Origin: Candidatus Nyctobacter psychrophilus
Lineage (GTDB): Bacteria; Vulcanimicrobiota; Vulcanimicrobiia; Vulcanimicrobiales; Vulcanimicrobiaceae
DNA length: 64,000 nucleotides
Reading direction: 5' to 3'
Assembly: GCA_014305025.1 (NCBI GenBank)
Contig: JACRTY010000017.1
Location: 124,001 to 188,000, forward strand
Position 1 is the first letter of the stretch, and the number at the start of each line of letters is the position of its first letter. A program made the position numbers and the translations under genes. Below, piece after piece: positions 26,983 through 36,127 of the stretch. The notes below the pieces were generated by a model that had not been told where the DNA came from, searched no databases, and was given only the letters and a program-made list of their open reading frames with translations.

Positions 26983-27620
26983 TGCGCTACTTCGTCACCG
27001 GGACCGACACCGACGTCGGGAAGACGCGCGTCTGCGCCGCGCTGGCGCGCGCCCTACGCGAGCGCGGCCAGACCCCGACCATCGTGAAACTCGTGCAGAC
27101 CGGCTTGTCGCCGGGCGTGCCGGGCGATGCAGATGATGCGGCTCGCTTGAGCGGCTGCGACGCCTACGAATTCGTCCGCTTTCCGCTCGCGGCCGATCCG
27201 TGGAATGCCGCGCTCCACGCAGGCAGCGAACCGCTCGAAGCCACCGCGCTGGCCGCGCGACTCGACGCATTCGCAGATCCCCTCGTCATCGAAGGTTCCG
27301 GCGGCGCCGCCGTGCCGCTCAACGAACGCGAGACGCTCGCCTACGTGGCGGCCCGTGCTCGCTGCGAAGCGATCCTCGTGGTCGCTTTGCGGCTCGGCTG
27401 CATCAACCATGCATTGTTGACGCTCGCGTATCTCGCGGCGCACGACGTCACCGTCCGCGGCGCCGTCTTCGTTGAACGCACAGCGCCCTCCGACGATGAT
27501 TACCGCGATCAGGTGAGACGCGCGCTCGACGTGCACGTCGCGCTGCTGGGCAATGTGCCGTTTGACCCCGACGCGACCCGAAGCGTTTCCGGCGCTGCGA
27601 CGCTTTTTACAAACCTGTAG
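26982..27620 (+). CDS. bioD: Dethiobiotin synthetase
   Basis: ATP-dependent carboxylase that closes the ureido ring of dethiobiotin. The P-loop YFVTGTDTDVGKT is at the N-terminus; the catalytic Lys is in IVKLVQTG, and VIEGSGGAAVPLNE is the second active-site loop. The ATG overlaps the bioF stop by one base. The length is 212 residues. It is followed by 49 bases to bioB. Confidence 0.95.
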   Translation: MRYFVTGTDTDVGKTRVCAALARALRERGQTPTIVKLVQTGLSPGVPGDADDAARLSGCDAYEFVRFPLAADPWNAALHAGSEPLEATALAARLDAFADPLVIEGSGGAAVPLNERETLAYVAARARCEAILVVALRLGCINHALLTLAYLAAHDVTVRGAVFVERTAPSDDDYRDQVRRALDVHVALLGNVPFDPDATRSVSGAATLFTNL

Positions 27621-27669
27621 CACCACGGTGACGAAGGGACCCCCCCATGCGTGCGCGCACGATGGCCGC

Positions 27670-28656
27670 ATGCAACCAGCCCTCGCCACCGCCCGGCGCA
27701 CCGCCCTTGACCATTGTAGCCCGCTTCCAAGAGCGGAGCTGGAAGCGCTAGCCGGCATCCCCCCAGCGGAAATTGCGGGCCTCTTGAGCCTCGCCGATGA
27801 AGTTCGGCGCCGCGCCTACGGCAATGAAGCGGCGCTCGAGGTCCTCTTCAACGCGAAGAAGGGCGGCTGTTCGGAAGACTGCCATTTCTGCTCACAAAGT
27901 GCGCGTTACGCAAGTGACGTGGAGCCCGAACGCTTACAGCCGGCCGGTGAATTCGTCAGCGCGGCGCACGCTGCATGGAATCGCGGAGCGAGCGAATTTT
28001 GCATCGTCGTGGCCGTGCGCGGCCCGTCGCGTACGCTCCTCGAGCGGGTGTGCGAAGCATCGCGCCAGATCAAGGCCGAGCTTCCGACGATGACGGTCGC
28101 CGTTTCGCTCGGCATCATGCAGGACGAACATGTCGCCGCGCTGGTCGATGCGAGCGTCGACAAAGTCAACCACAATCTCGAAACGTCGCGCCGCCACTTC
28201 CCGGCCATCTGCACGACGCACTCGTACGAGGAGCGTTGGCAAACGTGCCTGCGCGTGAAAGCGTACGGCCTTGAACTATGCAGCGGCGGCATCATCGGCA
28301 TGGGTGAAACCGTCGAAGACCGCATCGACTTCTTGTGCGCGCTGCAGGAACTCGAGCCCAGCGAGGTCCCGATCAATTTCCTCAACCCGCGTCCGGGAAC
28401 GCCGCTTGCGGGCCGCTCGCTCGTCGAGCCGCTCGAAGCGCTCCGTTTCGTTGCGCTCGCACGACTCGCATTGCCCCGCGCCGTCGTGCGCTTGGCCGGC
28501 GGCCGCGAAATAACGCTCGCCGCCTTACAAGACCTCGGCATGCGCAGCGGCGCCAACGCGATCGTCCTCGGCGCCTACCTTACAACGGCCGGCCGTCCGG
28601 ACGCCGACGACCTCGCGATGCTCCAGCGCACGGGCCATGTCGTGCCGAGCCGGTAG
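27670..28656 (+). CDS. bioB: Biotin synthase (radical SAM)
   Basis: Inserts sulfur into dethiobiotin. The radical-SAM cluster Cys-x3-Cys-x2-Cys is in GGCSEDCHFCSQSARY near residues 60-67. The 2Fe-2S site is conserved with Cys in FCIVVAVRGPS and other family positions, and ETSRRHFPAICTTHSYEER and NFLNPRPGTPL are typical of BioB. The start is the ATG giving QPALATARR (328 residues); no strong Shine-Dalgarno is seen. It is the last gene of bioA-F-D-B. No bioC/H, birA or BioR site was noticed. Confidence 0.95.
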   Translation: MQPALATARRTALDHCSPLPRAELEALAGIPPAEIAGLLSLADEVRRRAYGNEAALEVLFNAKKGGCSEDCHFCSQSARYASDVEPERLQPAGEFVSAAHAAWNRGASEFCIVVAVRGPSRTLLERVCEASRQIKAELPTMTVAVSLGIMQDEHVAALVDASVDKVNHNLETSRRHFPAICTTHSYEERWQTCLRVKAYGLELCSGGIIGMGETVEDRIDFLCALQELEPSEVPINFLNPRPGTPLAGRSLVEPLEALRFVALARLALPRAVVRLAGGREITLAALQDLGMRSGANAIVLGAYLTTAGRPDADDLAMLQRTGHVVPSR

Positions 28657-28712
28657 ACCTCAAAGCCGCAAGCGGCCCCCTCCGCCGTGCAGCGGCGAGC
28701 GGGCGGTTCCGG

Positions 28713-28859
28713 TTATTTTCCGCAGCGCGGATTATTGCGGGGGCACTGCATGGAAAGCGGTGCAGCGCCGTGCGATGATATGGTGTTTTGCCCTCCGTGC
28801 GCCGGCATTCCAGCGCCGCCAAAGAGAGCCATGGCGGCAGCCATGAGAAGTGTAAGCAT
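28713..28859 (-). CDS. Small secreted peptide
   Basis: A 48-residue protein with a near-perfect start region: GGAGG, eight bases, ATG. Residues 1-20 form a short signal peptide (MLTLLMAAAMALFGGAGMPA), then a 28-residue Gly/His/Pro-rich part ending CPRNNPRCGK with two cysteines. It lies antisense to the stretch in front of the regulator remnant and convergent with bioB. Not recognised. The strong initiation signal and signal peptide make it more than a chance frame, but expression is unproven. Confidence 0.5.
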   Translation of the reverse strand: MLTLLMAAAMALFGGAGMPAHGGQNTISSHGAAPLSMQCPRNNPRCGK

Positions 28860-28872
28860 AGGAATAACCTCC

Positions 28873-30118
28873 GATCGCAGCCTAACCGTGAATTACCAGG
28901 TGAACAGGCGTATCGGCTGCCGTCGCTCGACGTTCCCGTGCGCCATGCGCATCAGGACCTCACCGCAAGCGATGCCGGCCGGTGCGCGGCGATCGCGCTC
29001 TTCGTCGAGCGGGCGCAGGCGGTCGACAAGCGCTTCGCCTTCGGCGACGAGCATGCGCCCGTCGTAGCGGACATCTGCCGCCGGCTGGGCGGAATTCCGC
29101 TCGCGATCGAGCTCGCCGCCGCGCGCGTGCACATCTTGGGTCCGCGGGAGTTGTGCGAGCGTCTCGACGAGCGTTTCCGCGTGCTCACCGCGAGCAGCCG
29201 CGACGCCTTACCACGTCAGCAAACCCTGCGCGCGCTGATCGACTGGAGCTACGACCTGCTCGGCGAGCGCGAACGCGCGCTCTTTCGGCGGCTGAGCATC
29301 TTCGCGGGCGACTTTACGCTCGAAGGGGCCATCTGCGTCGGGAGCGACGCACACCTCGACCAGCTCGGCGTCTTCGACGTGCTCGCGTCCCTCGTGGATA
29401 AGTCGCTGATTTTGGCGCAACCCGTGGGCGATGCGGTGCGCTACCGACTGCTCGAATCGACCCGCCTGTACGCCAGAGAGCAGCTTGACGCCGCGGGCGA
29501 GCGCGATGCCTGCGCGAGCCGCCGCCTGCGCTACCTGCGCGCATCGAAACGCGTCTCCTTGGCGACGACTCGCGTACGCTGACGGCCTCGGTCTCCCTAG
29601 CAGAAATGGAACACGCTCGGGGTCAGACGCAGCGCGCGATCGCGGTCGCCTATGAGACGCTGTCCGCGCTGGGCACGGGAAGCGCTCGCGCGGTGCTCGT
29701 GCTCGCACTTGCCAACCTCGCAGGGTATCTGACCGCAAGCGACGACGTGCCGGGCGCCTGCGTAGCCGCGCGCGAGGCCATCCGGGAGTCGCAAGCGCGC
29801 GAACCGGACACCGCGTATCTTGCCGTCGCAATCGAGCACCTCGCATTGGCGCTCGCGCTCGACGGGCACGTTCCGTACGCGGCTCTCCTCGAAGGCTACG
29901 CCGACGCAGCGTTCTTGCGACACGGCTTCGAGCGCGAGTTCACCGAGACGGCGACCCACGAGCGTCTCGCTGCGCTGCTCCACAAATATCTCAGCCCGGA
30001 CGACATAGGACGACTACTGGCGGCGGGCGCCGCATTCACGCCGCAATCCGCCGTCGCCCTGGCGCTCGAGCCGCCGCAGCGTTCCCTCACCGAAGCCGCC
30101 GCACCGCCGCCAAAATAG
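28873..30118 (+). pseudogene. Remnant of a LuxR/AfsR-type ATPase transcriptional regulator
   Basis: The frame to 29582 carries a middle piece of the large signal-transduction ATPases: GEQAYRLPSLDVP, then AIALFVERAQAV, VVADICRRLGGIPLAIELAAAR, LDERFRVLTASSRDALPRQQTLRALIDWSYDLL and YRLLESTRLYAREQLDAAGE. The N-terminal DNA-binding or cyclase domain and the P-loop are missing. A second frame from 29606 to 30118 encodes a TPR-like C-terminal piece (ALANLAGYLTASDDVPGACVAAREAI). The usual several hundred residues in between are lost. So the gene has a 5' truncation, an internal deletion and a frame change. Confidence 0.7.
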
Positions 30119-30203
30119 GTTGCGTCGTACGTTTTCTGCGGCTGCTCGCCGGCCGAAGACAACGAACACGCGAGTTTCCTTTGCAGCTGCAAGCCGCAGG
30201 ACC

Positions 30204-30250
30204 GGAGACATCAAACTTTTGCCATCGGGCATGGGCAAAGGGCGGTCTCC
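30204..30250. repeat. Hairpin in the 206-base gap after gcvPB
   Basis: GGAGAC (30204-30209) pairs with GTCTCC (30245-30250), and TTTTGCC pairs with GGGCAAA inside it. It lies beyond the 3' end of gcvPB on the minus strand, so it could end or protect that transcript; no T-run follows. The rest of 30119-30324 holds no gene I can support. Confidence 0.4.
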
Positions 30251-30324
30251 AAGGGTAATGTGCGCATATATCGCGCATCGACGGCCTAGCAAAACGGAAA
30301 TCGCCCACCAAAGCGCCTGGAGCG

Positions 30325-31818
30325 TCAAACGGCTGGAGGCATCCACCGCAAGTCTGGTTGTCTCGCCGCTCGCGTTTCGTCGATTCGCTTCACCACCGTT
30401 TTTTGCGGCGTCGCGAGAACCGCTTCGGGATCGGCCTTGGCCTGTTCGACGATCCCACGCAAGGCGGCGATGAACCCGTCGAGCGTGGCCTTCGATTCGG
30501 TTTCGGTCGGCTCGATCATCAAGCATTCGGGAACGAGCAGGGGGAAATAGATCGTCGGCGCGTGGTAGCCGTGGTCCAGTAACGCCTTGGCGAGGTCGAG
30601 CGCGCGGACGCCCGTTTCGCGTTTGAGTTTTTGGGCGGACGCGACGAACTCGTGACGGCACGATTCGTCGTACGGCGTTTCCAAGAAGTCGCGAACGTGC
30701 ACGCGCAGGTAGTTGGCGTTGAGGACTGCGAGCTGCGAAATCTTCGTCAGTCCGTCGCCGCCGTTCGCCAGCACGTACGTCAGGGCCCGCACGGCGTGCG
30801 CGAAGTTCGACCAGAAGGAGCGCATCGGCCCAATCGAATCGGGGCGGTCAAAGTCCAGCCGGTATGTATCGCCCTCACGGCGCACGACGGGCGTCGGCAA
30901 AAACTCGACGAGATGCGCCGCGACGCCGACGGGGCCGTGGCCGGCGCCGCCCCCACCATGCGGGATCGAGAAGGTCTTGTGCAGGTTGAGGTGCATCAGG
31001 TCGAAGCCCATGTCACCGGGGCGCGCGTTGCCCATCAGCGCATTCGCGTTGGCGCCGTCATAATACATGAGACCACCGGCCGCGTGAACGGCCGCGGCGA
31101 TCTCGGCGATGTGGTCTTCAAAGAGTCCGAGCGTATTGGGGTTGGTCATCATGCAGACGGCCGTCTCATCGTTGACGACGGCTTTGATGTCGTCGACGCC
31201 GACGCGCCCGCGCGAATCACTGCGCAGCGAGATGACGTTGTAACCCACCATCGCGGCCGACGCCGGGTTCGTGCCGTGCGCGGTGTCGGGCACGATCACG
31301 GTTCGGCGTTGCCGCTGGCCGGTTTTCGCGAAGTAAGCTTTGGCGATCAAGAGCGCCGTCAGTTCGGCGTGCGCACCGGCCGCAGGATTGAGCGAAAACG
31401 CCGCCATCCCGAAAATCGCGGCCAGATAGCGCTCGAGATCGTGCATCAACGCAAGCGCGCCTTGCGCCAACTCGTCGGGAACGAAGGGATGTAAGTCGCG
31501 AAACCCCGCCAGATTCGCCATCGCGTCGTTGATCCGCGGGTTGTACTTCATCGTGCAGGAGCCCAGTGGATAGAAGCCCGTGTCGATCGAGAATGTGCGC
31601 TGCGAGAGGCGCGTGAAGTGCCGGACGACGTCGAGTTCGCTGTTGTCGGGCAGCGCCAATTCGTCGCGCAAGAGCTCCTTGGGAAGAAACTCCTCGAGCG
31701 TGCGGCCGTCGGGCAGATAGGTATTCGCCCGACCGTGCTGTTCGAAGATCAGCGGTTCGCTCGCGCCGAACTCGAAGCGACTCGGCGGTGGTGGCAGGGA
31801 CCCGTCATGCGCCGACAA
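30325..31818 (-). CDS. gcvPB: Glycine dehydrogenase (decarboxylating) subunit 2
   Basis: C-terminal half of the P-protein of the glycine cleavage system, as a separate subunit. The 497 residues contain TGFYPLGSCTMKYNPR, SLNPAAGAHAELTALL, VPDTAHGTNPASAAM and the PLP Lys in LHLNLHKTFSIPHGGGG (written as HLNLHKTFS). It overlaps gcvPA by 14 bases. It is the last gene of the long minus-strand run that starts at speH. Confidence 0.97.
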   Translation of the reverse strand: MSAHDGSLPPPPSRFEFGASEPLIFEQHGRANTYLPDGRTLEEFLPKELLRDELALPDNSELDVVRHFTRLSQRTFSIDTGFYPLGSCTMKYNPRINDAMANLAGFRDLHPFVPDELAQGALALMHDLERYLAAIFGMAAFSLNPAAGAHAELTALLIAKAYFAKTGQRQRRTVIVPDTAHGTNPASAAMVGYNVISLRSDSRGRVGVDDIKAVVNDETAVCMMTNPNTLGLFEDHIAEIAAAVHAAGGLMYYDGANANALMGNARPGDMGFDLMHLNLHKTFSIPHGGGGAGHGPVGVAAHLVEFLPTPVVRREGDTYRLDFDRPDSIGPMRSFWSNFAHAVRALTYVLANGGDGLTKISQLAVLNANYLRVHVRDFLETPYDESCRHEFVASAQKLKRETGVRALDLAKALLDHGYHAPTIYFPLLVPECLMIEPTETESKATLDGFIAALRGIVEQAKADPEAVLATPQKTVVKRIDETRAARQPDLRWMPPAV

Positions 31819-33178
31819 GATGACCCCCCACAGCGAGGTGCGCGAGCGCGTCGCAAAGTGCGGTCATCTCTTCATCCGTCGTCAATTCGGTTGCCGTCAT
31901 CAATATGCAGTCGGCTAGTTCTGGATACCAGCGCCCGAGGTCCACGCCGCCCAGGATACGCTTTTCACGGAGTGCCGCGAGCACCACGGCCGCGGTCGCG
32001 TCGCGCTGCACGCGAATCACCGTTTCGTTGAAGGCCGCGGCGGAAAACGCGCGCGTGAAGCCGGGGATGCCGGTCACGCGCTGGACCAACGTCGCGCAAC
32101 GTTCGACGTTGAGCGTCGCGCAGCGGCGCAGACCGCTGCCGCCCAGGCAAGCAAGATAGATCGTCGCGATCAACGCGCAGTGCGCCTGATTCGTGCAGAT
32201 GTTCGAGGTCGCTTTTTCGCGGCGGATGTGCTGTTCGCGCGCCTGCAAGGTTAAGGTGTAGGCCGTCTTCCCGTCGGCGTCGACCGTCCGGCCGACCAGG
32301 CGTCCCGGAATGCGCCGCATGTGCGCCTTCGTCGCCGCGATGAAACCGACGTACGGCCCACCGTACGCGACCGGCACACCGAATGACTGTGCCTCACCGA
32401 CGGCAATCTGGGCGCCCCACTTGCCCGGGGGCACCAATGCGCCGAGGGACATCGCTTCGGCGACGACGCCGATCAAGATACTGCCGCTTCCCTCGACGAC
32501 GCGCCGTGCGTCGTCCGGCGGCACGTCAATCGCGCCGAAGAAGTTCGGATTCTGCACGACCACGGCCGCAAAGCGGCCCTCGGCCAGGCGCGCTTCGAGA
32601 TTCGCCAAGTCGGTCGTGCCGTCGTTCGCAACCGGCAATTCCTCGATCGCAAGTTCGAGTCCACGCGCGTACGTGTGCAGTACGGCGCGATAGTTGGGAT
32701 GCACGGCGCGCGAGACGAGAATCGCCCGGCGACCCGTCGCATTGACCGCCATGATGGCGCCCTCGGCCAGCGCGGTCGCGCCGTCGTAGACCGAGGCATT
32801 GGCGATGTCGAGCGCCGTCAGCAAGCAGATGTCGGTCTGCCACTCGTAGATTGCTTGTAGATAGCCCTGCGATACTTCGGCTTGGTACGGCGTATACGCG
32901 GTCAGAAATTCACCGCGCATCGCAAGCGTCCCGATCACGGGCGGCGCGTAATGCCGGTACGCCCCCGCGCCCAGAAACGACGTGTAGTCGAGCGCCCCGT
33001 TGCGCGCGGCATAGCTCGACATGCGCCGGTACAATTCCAGTTCCGGCAGGCCCGCGGGAATCTCCAGCGGCGAACGGATCGCAACGGCCTGGGGTACGGC
33101 GACTAGCTCATCGAGCGATCGGGCGCCGACGGCCGCGAGCATGGCCTCGATATCGGCGTCGGTATGGGGTGCGTACAT
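31805..33178 (-). CDS. gcvPA: Glycine dehydrogenase (decarboxylating) subunit 1
   Basis: N-terminal half of the P-protein (457 residues). It shows YAPHTDADIEAMLAAVG, FLGAGAYRHYAPPVI, TAYTPYQAEVSQGYLQAIYEWQT and GEAQSFGVPVAYGGPYVGF, all typical. Together with gcvPB it decarboxylates glycine and loads the aminomethyl group on lipoyl-GcvH. The two-gene form of GcvP is found in Firmicutes, Thermus and several deep lineages. It lies 27 bases after gcvH. Confidence 0.97.
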   Translation of the reverse strand: MYAPHTDADIEAMLAAVGARSLDELVAVPQAVAIRSPLEIPAGLPELELYRRMSSYAARNGALDYTSFLGAGAYRHYAPPVIGTLAMRGEFLTAYTPYQAEVSQGYLQAIYEWQTDICLLTALDIANASVYDGATALAEGAIMAVNATGRRAILVSRAVHPNYRAVLHTYARGLELAIEELPVANDGTTDLANLEARLAEGRFAAVVVQNPNFFGAIDVPPDDARRVVEGSGSILIGVVAEAMSLGALVPPGKWGAQIAVGEAQSFGVPVAYGGPYVGFIAATKAHMRRIPGRLVGRTVDADGKTAYTLTLQAREQHIRREKATSNICTNQAHCALIATIYLACLGGSGLRRCATLNVERCATLVQRVTGIPGFTRAFSAAAFNETVIRVQRDATAAVVLAALREKRILGGVDLGRWYPELADCILMTATELTTDEEMTALCDALAHLAVGGHLVGA

Positions 33179-33205
33179 CGCCGGCTAGTCTACAAGCATC
33201 GCGGC

Positions 33206-33592
33206 CTACTTGGCGATGACTTTCTCGTAAGCGGCTGGATCGAGCAGTGCTTGCGATTCTTGCTTGTCGCTCAAACGCAGACGATATAGCCACCCGTCGC
33301 CGAACGCGTCGCGGTTGAGTAGCGCCGGATCGGCGTCCAACGCCGGGTTTACTTCGGTTACTTCACCGCTGATCGGCGTAAAGAGGTCGGACACGGCCTT
33401 GACCGACTCAATGACGCCGATCGACGAGAATTGCCGCACCGTTTGACCGACGCGCGGCAATTCGACGTAGACGATATCGCCGAGCGACTGCTGTGCGTAG
33501 TCCGTGATGCCGACCGTGGCCATTTCGCCGTCGACCTTCACCCACTCGTGTTCCTTGCTGTAGAGAAGGCCATCGGGGCTGGGCATCGTCAC
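33206..33592 (-). CDS. gcvH: Glycine cleavage system H protein
   Basis: Lipoyl carrier (128 residues). The lipoylated Lys is in GVIESVKAVSDLFTP near residue 66; YSKEHEWVKVDG at the N-terminus and GDGWLYRLRLSD are typical. The start overlaps the gcvT stop by 4 bases. It shuttles the aminomethyl group between P- and T-proteins. Confidence 0.97.
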   Translation of the reverse strand: MTMPSPDGLLYSKEHEWVKVDGEMATVGITDYAQQSLGDIVYVELPRVGQTVRQFSSIGVIESVKAVSDLFTPISGEVTEVNPALDADPALLNRDAFGDGWLYRLRLSDKQESQALLDPAAYEKVIAK

Positions 33593-34737
33593 GTCCTCTC
33601 CCGTTTATAGAACGGCATGGGTACGACCGTGGCGTCGTGGAGCACTCCGCGAATCTCGATGCCGAGCGCGGTGCCACGCTCGTGCGCTGCCTTGTTCACG
33701 AGCACGGTTGCAATTTGGCGGTTATCGTACGACGGCGCAAGGCTCGCGCTGCGGACCTCGCCGACGCGTTCGCCGGCGAGGAAGACGGAATAGCCGTTAC
33801 GCGCCGGTACTTTACCCGCAAGCACAGCCCCGGCGACGCGCTCGAAGGCATCGGCATCGCGCTGCGCGAGCAGTGCTTGCTTGCCGGTGAACGCGGGCTT
33901 ATCGAATTTGACCGCCCAGCCTTGACCGCCCGCGAGCGGTGAAATCTCCTCGCTCAGCTCGAAGCCGTACAGCGGCATCCCGGCTTCCAGCCGCAGCATG
34001 TCGCGCGCGCCGAGCCCGGCGGGTTGGAGGCCGGCCTCTTTGCCCCGCGCCAGCAGCGTTTGCCAGAGGCTGGGAGCTAAGCTCGCCTCGACGAAGAGTT
34101 CGTAGCCGTCTTCGCCGGTATAGCCAGTGCGCGCGATAACGGCGCGCACGCCGTCGACGGTTCCTTCGGCGCAAAAGTAATACTTCAGTGCTGCCGCATC
34201 GAAGTTGCACAGTGGAGCAACGATCTCGACTGCGCGCGGTCCCTGGACCGCGAGCAGGGCGTGGGAGCCGTGATGATTTTCGAGGGCAATATCACGCTGA
34301 CCGGCCGCCTGCTCTTGCAGATACGGCCACATCTTCGAGGCGTTACCGGCATTGACGACGAGCAGAAAACGCTCTTCGCCCAGGCGGTAGAACAGCACGT
34401 CGTCCATGCAGCCGCCCCGGTCGTTGGTAAAAATGTTGTAGCGGGCCTGACCGTGCTTCATCGTCGCGATCGCATTGACGGTCAGCGTGTCGGCCCAGGC
34501 GGCAACGCCGGGGCCACGCAATTCGTACTGCGCCATGTGCGAAAGATCGAACAGGCCCGCACGCTCCCGCACCGCCGCATGTTCGCGCAGAATGCCGGCG
34601 TACTGCACCGGCATCTCAAAGCCGGCGAACGGCACGACGCGCGCGCCCAGCGCAAGATGCTCGCCGTAGAGCGCCGTGCGGCGCAGGTTTGGCTGCTCTT
34701 CGGCGCTGGGTGCAGCCGCCGAACTCGTCTGCATCAT
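33589..34737 (-). CDS. gcvT: Aminomethyltransferase (T protein)
   Basis: Transfers the methylene group to tetrahydrofolate and releases ammonia. The 382 residues show VPFAGFEMPVQY, GLFDLSHMAQ, LLVVNAGNASK, RTGYTGEDGYEL and LGARDMLRLEAGMPLYG with the catalytic Asp. There are only 10 bases to the thioesterase upstream, so there is no room for a glycine riboswitch here. The gcvT-H-PA-PB order is standard. Confidence 0.97.
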   Translation of the reverse strand: MMQTSSAAAPSAEEQPNLRRTALYGEHLALGARVVPFAGFEMPVQYAGILREHAAVRERAGLFDLSHMAQYELRGPGVAAWADTLTVNAIATMKHGQARYNIFTNDRGGCMDDVLFYRLGEERFLLVVNAGNASKMWPYLQEQAAGQRDIALENHHGSHALLAVQGPRAVEIVAPLCNFDAAALKYYFCAEGTVDGVRAVIARTGYTGEDGYELFVEASLAPSLWQTLLARGKEAGLQPAGLGARDMLRLEAGMPLYGFELSEEISPLAGGQGWAVKFDKPAFTGKQALLAQRDADAFERVAGAVLAGKVPARNGYSVFLAGERVGEVRSASLAPSYDNRQIATVLVNKAAHERGTALGIEIRGVLHDATVVPMPFYKRERT

Positions 34738-34747
34738 GGCGTGTTCC

Positions 34748-35242
34748 TCACGTCGGCTCGGTTTCGGCGACGCTGCGTAACCGTCCGGCGGGACTGCTGC
34801 CCCGCCCGTCGCCGAGCGGCGTGTTCAGGAACGACAACGTCGTATGGGCGACCAGTTTTTCGCCGCTGTGAACGTGCACTTCACCGTAGACGATGCGCGC
34901 GCCCGGCTTGAGGACGGTCGCGTGCGCCACCAAGTCGTGCGGCGGTAGCGCCGGGCGCAGAAAACTGCACGTCAACGAGGCGGTTGCGGTCGGCTGCTCG
35001 GGTCCGTAGAGCGATGCGAGTGCGACCCAGAAGACGGTGTCGCACAAGCTGACGATCGCGCCGCCGTGGACGGCACCCGCGTTGTTGGCGATCTGCGAAC
35101 GAAAGGGCATGCGCATCGTCGCTTTGCCGCGGCCCACTTCGACCAGCGTCAGGTCGAGCGTCTTGACGAAGTTCGCCTTCTGCTTATCCCAGCGCGCGAT
35201 CGCGGTATCGAAATCGAGCGGCGTCACGCGGTCGCTACTCAA
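34748..35242 (-). CDS. PaaI-type hotdog thioesterase
   Basis: A 164-residue hotdog-fold acyl-CoA thioesterase. Its hallmarks are NNAGAVHGGAIVSLCDTVFWVAL (HGG motif and Asp), ATASLTCSFLRPA and VVYGEVHV-like strands. The TTG start lies inside the end of speE and has AAGGGG five bases upstream; GTG at 35227 is an alternative. The substrate is unknown. It sits between speE and gcvT in the same transcript. Confidence 0.85.
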   Translation of the reverse strand: MSSDRVTPLDFDTAIARWDKQKANFVKTLDLTLVEVGRGKATMRMPFRSQIANNAGAVHGGAIVSLCDTVFWVALASLYGPEQPTATASLTCSFLRPALPPHDLVAHATVLKPGARIVYGEVHVHSGEKLVAHTTLSFLNTPLGDGRGSSPAGRLRSVAETEPT

Positions 35243-36125
35243 AGACGTCCCCTTCGCGCGCCAGTTCGCGACGCAGGTAGAGCGGCAGACTAAAGAGACG
35301 CCGATGCGTTTCGTCATCGTAGAAGTAATTCTCACCGCGAAGTCGATTGACGTATGCATCGATGCGCGCCGCAGGAAGGGCCGCCACGTCGACCGCGTCG
35401 CTGCAGGCCAGGAACGCCCAGTCGTTATCGAAGGCCGGCACGTGCGCGTAAAAGGACCTGACGTAGCGGTAAAATCGCCGCAAGGTGCGGGCCATCTTGG
35501 CATGCAGGGCCATGTTGTGGAAGCCGGCGGTACTGGCTTGCAACGCGTACACGCCGCTCGGCGCGAGGCGCCGCTTGATGTCGGCGAACACGGTCCGGCT
35601 AAAAAGCGGATTCGACGGCGAGTCGGCAAGCGGTTCGGTGAGGTCGCTCAAAATCGCGCCGTACGTGCCGTCGTCGTCGCGCAAGAACGCGAGGGCGTCG
35701 CCCACGATGACGCGTGCTCTGGGATCGTCGAAAGCACCGTCCGACCACTCGGGCAAGTACCGCTTCGAGAGTTCGACCACGTCGCCGTCGATGTCGACCA
35801 TCGTGCAGCGGCGCACGTCCGGGCAGCGCAACGCCTCCCGTAACGTCGCCCCTTCGCCACCGCCCAGAATGAGCACGTCGTCGGGGCTTGCGCTCGCAGC
35901 GAGCGCCGGGTGCACGAGCGTTTCGTGGTAGATTTTCTCGTCGGCCTGGGCGCTCTGCGTATCGCCGTCGAGGACGAGCATCTTTCCAAACGTCGCCGTC
36001 CGGATGACGGCGACGTTTTGGAAGGCCGTGCGGCCCGCGAAGTACGTCTCATCGATCGCGTGATGGTGGAGTTCGGTCGGCGTAAACTCCTCGACGTACC
36101 ACTGCCAGTGCTCGGTTTTCGGCAC
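35235..36125 (-). CDS. speE: Spermidine synthase
   Basis: Aminopropyltransferase that uses decarboxylated SAM. The 296 residues include HHHAIDETYFAGRTAFQNVAVI, LDGDTQSAQADEKIYHETLVHPAL, ILGGGEGATLREAL, VDIDGDVVELSKRYLPEW and the acidic-loop region AILSDLTEPLADSP. The start is GTG at 36125, two bases after the lipoprotein stop; upstream extensions are not conserved. The partner enzyme speH lies two genes upstream, so the spermidine branch is complete in one operon except for putrescine supply. Confidence 0.95.
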   Translation of the reverse strand: MPKTEHWQWYVEEFTPTELHHHAIDETYFAGRTAFQNVAVIRTATFGKMLVLDGDTQSAQADEKIYHETLVHPALAASASPDDVLILGGGEGATLREALRCPDVRRCTMVDIDGDVVELSKRYLPEWSDGAFDDPRARVIVGDALAFLRDDDGTYGAILSDLTEPLADSPSNPLFSRTVFADIKRRLAPSGVYALQASTAGFHNMALHAKMARTLRRFYRYVRSFYAHVPAFDNDWAFLACSDAVDVAALPAARIDAYVNRLRGENYFYDDETHRRLFSLPLYLRRELAREGDVFE

Positions 36126-36127
36126 TA

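Noticed and set aside
34738-34747. Glycine riboswitch before gcvT
   Set aside because: Only ten bases separate gcvT from the thioesterase gene.
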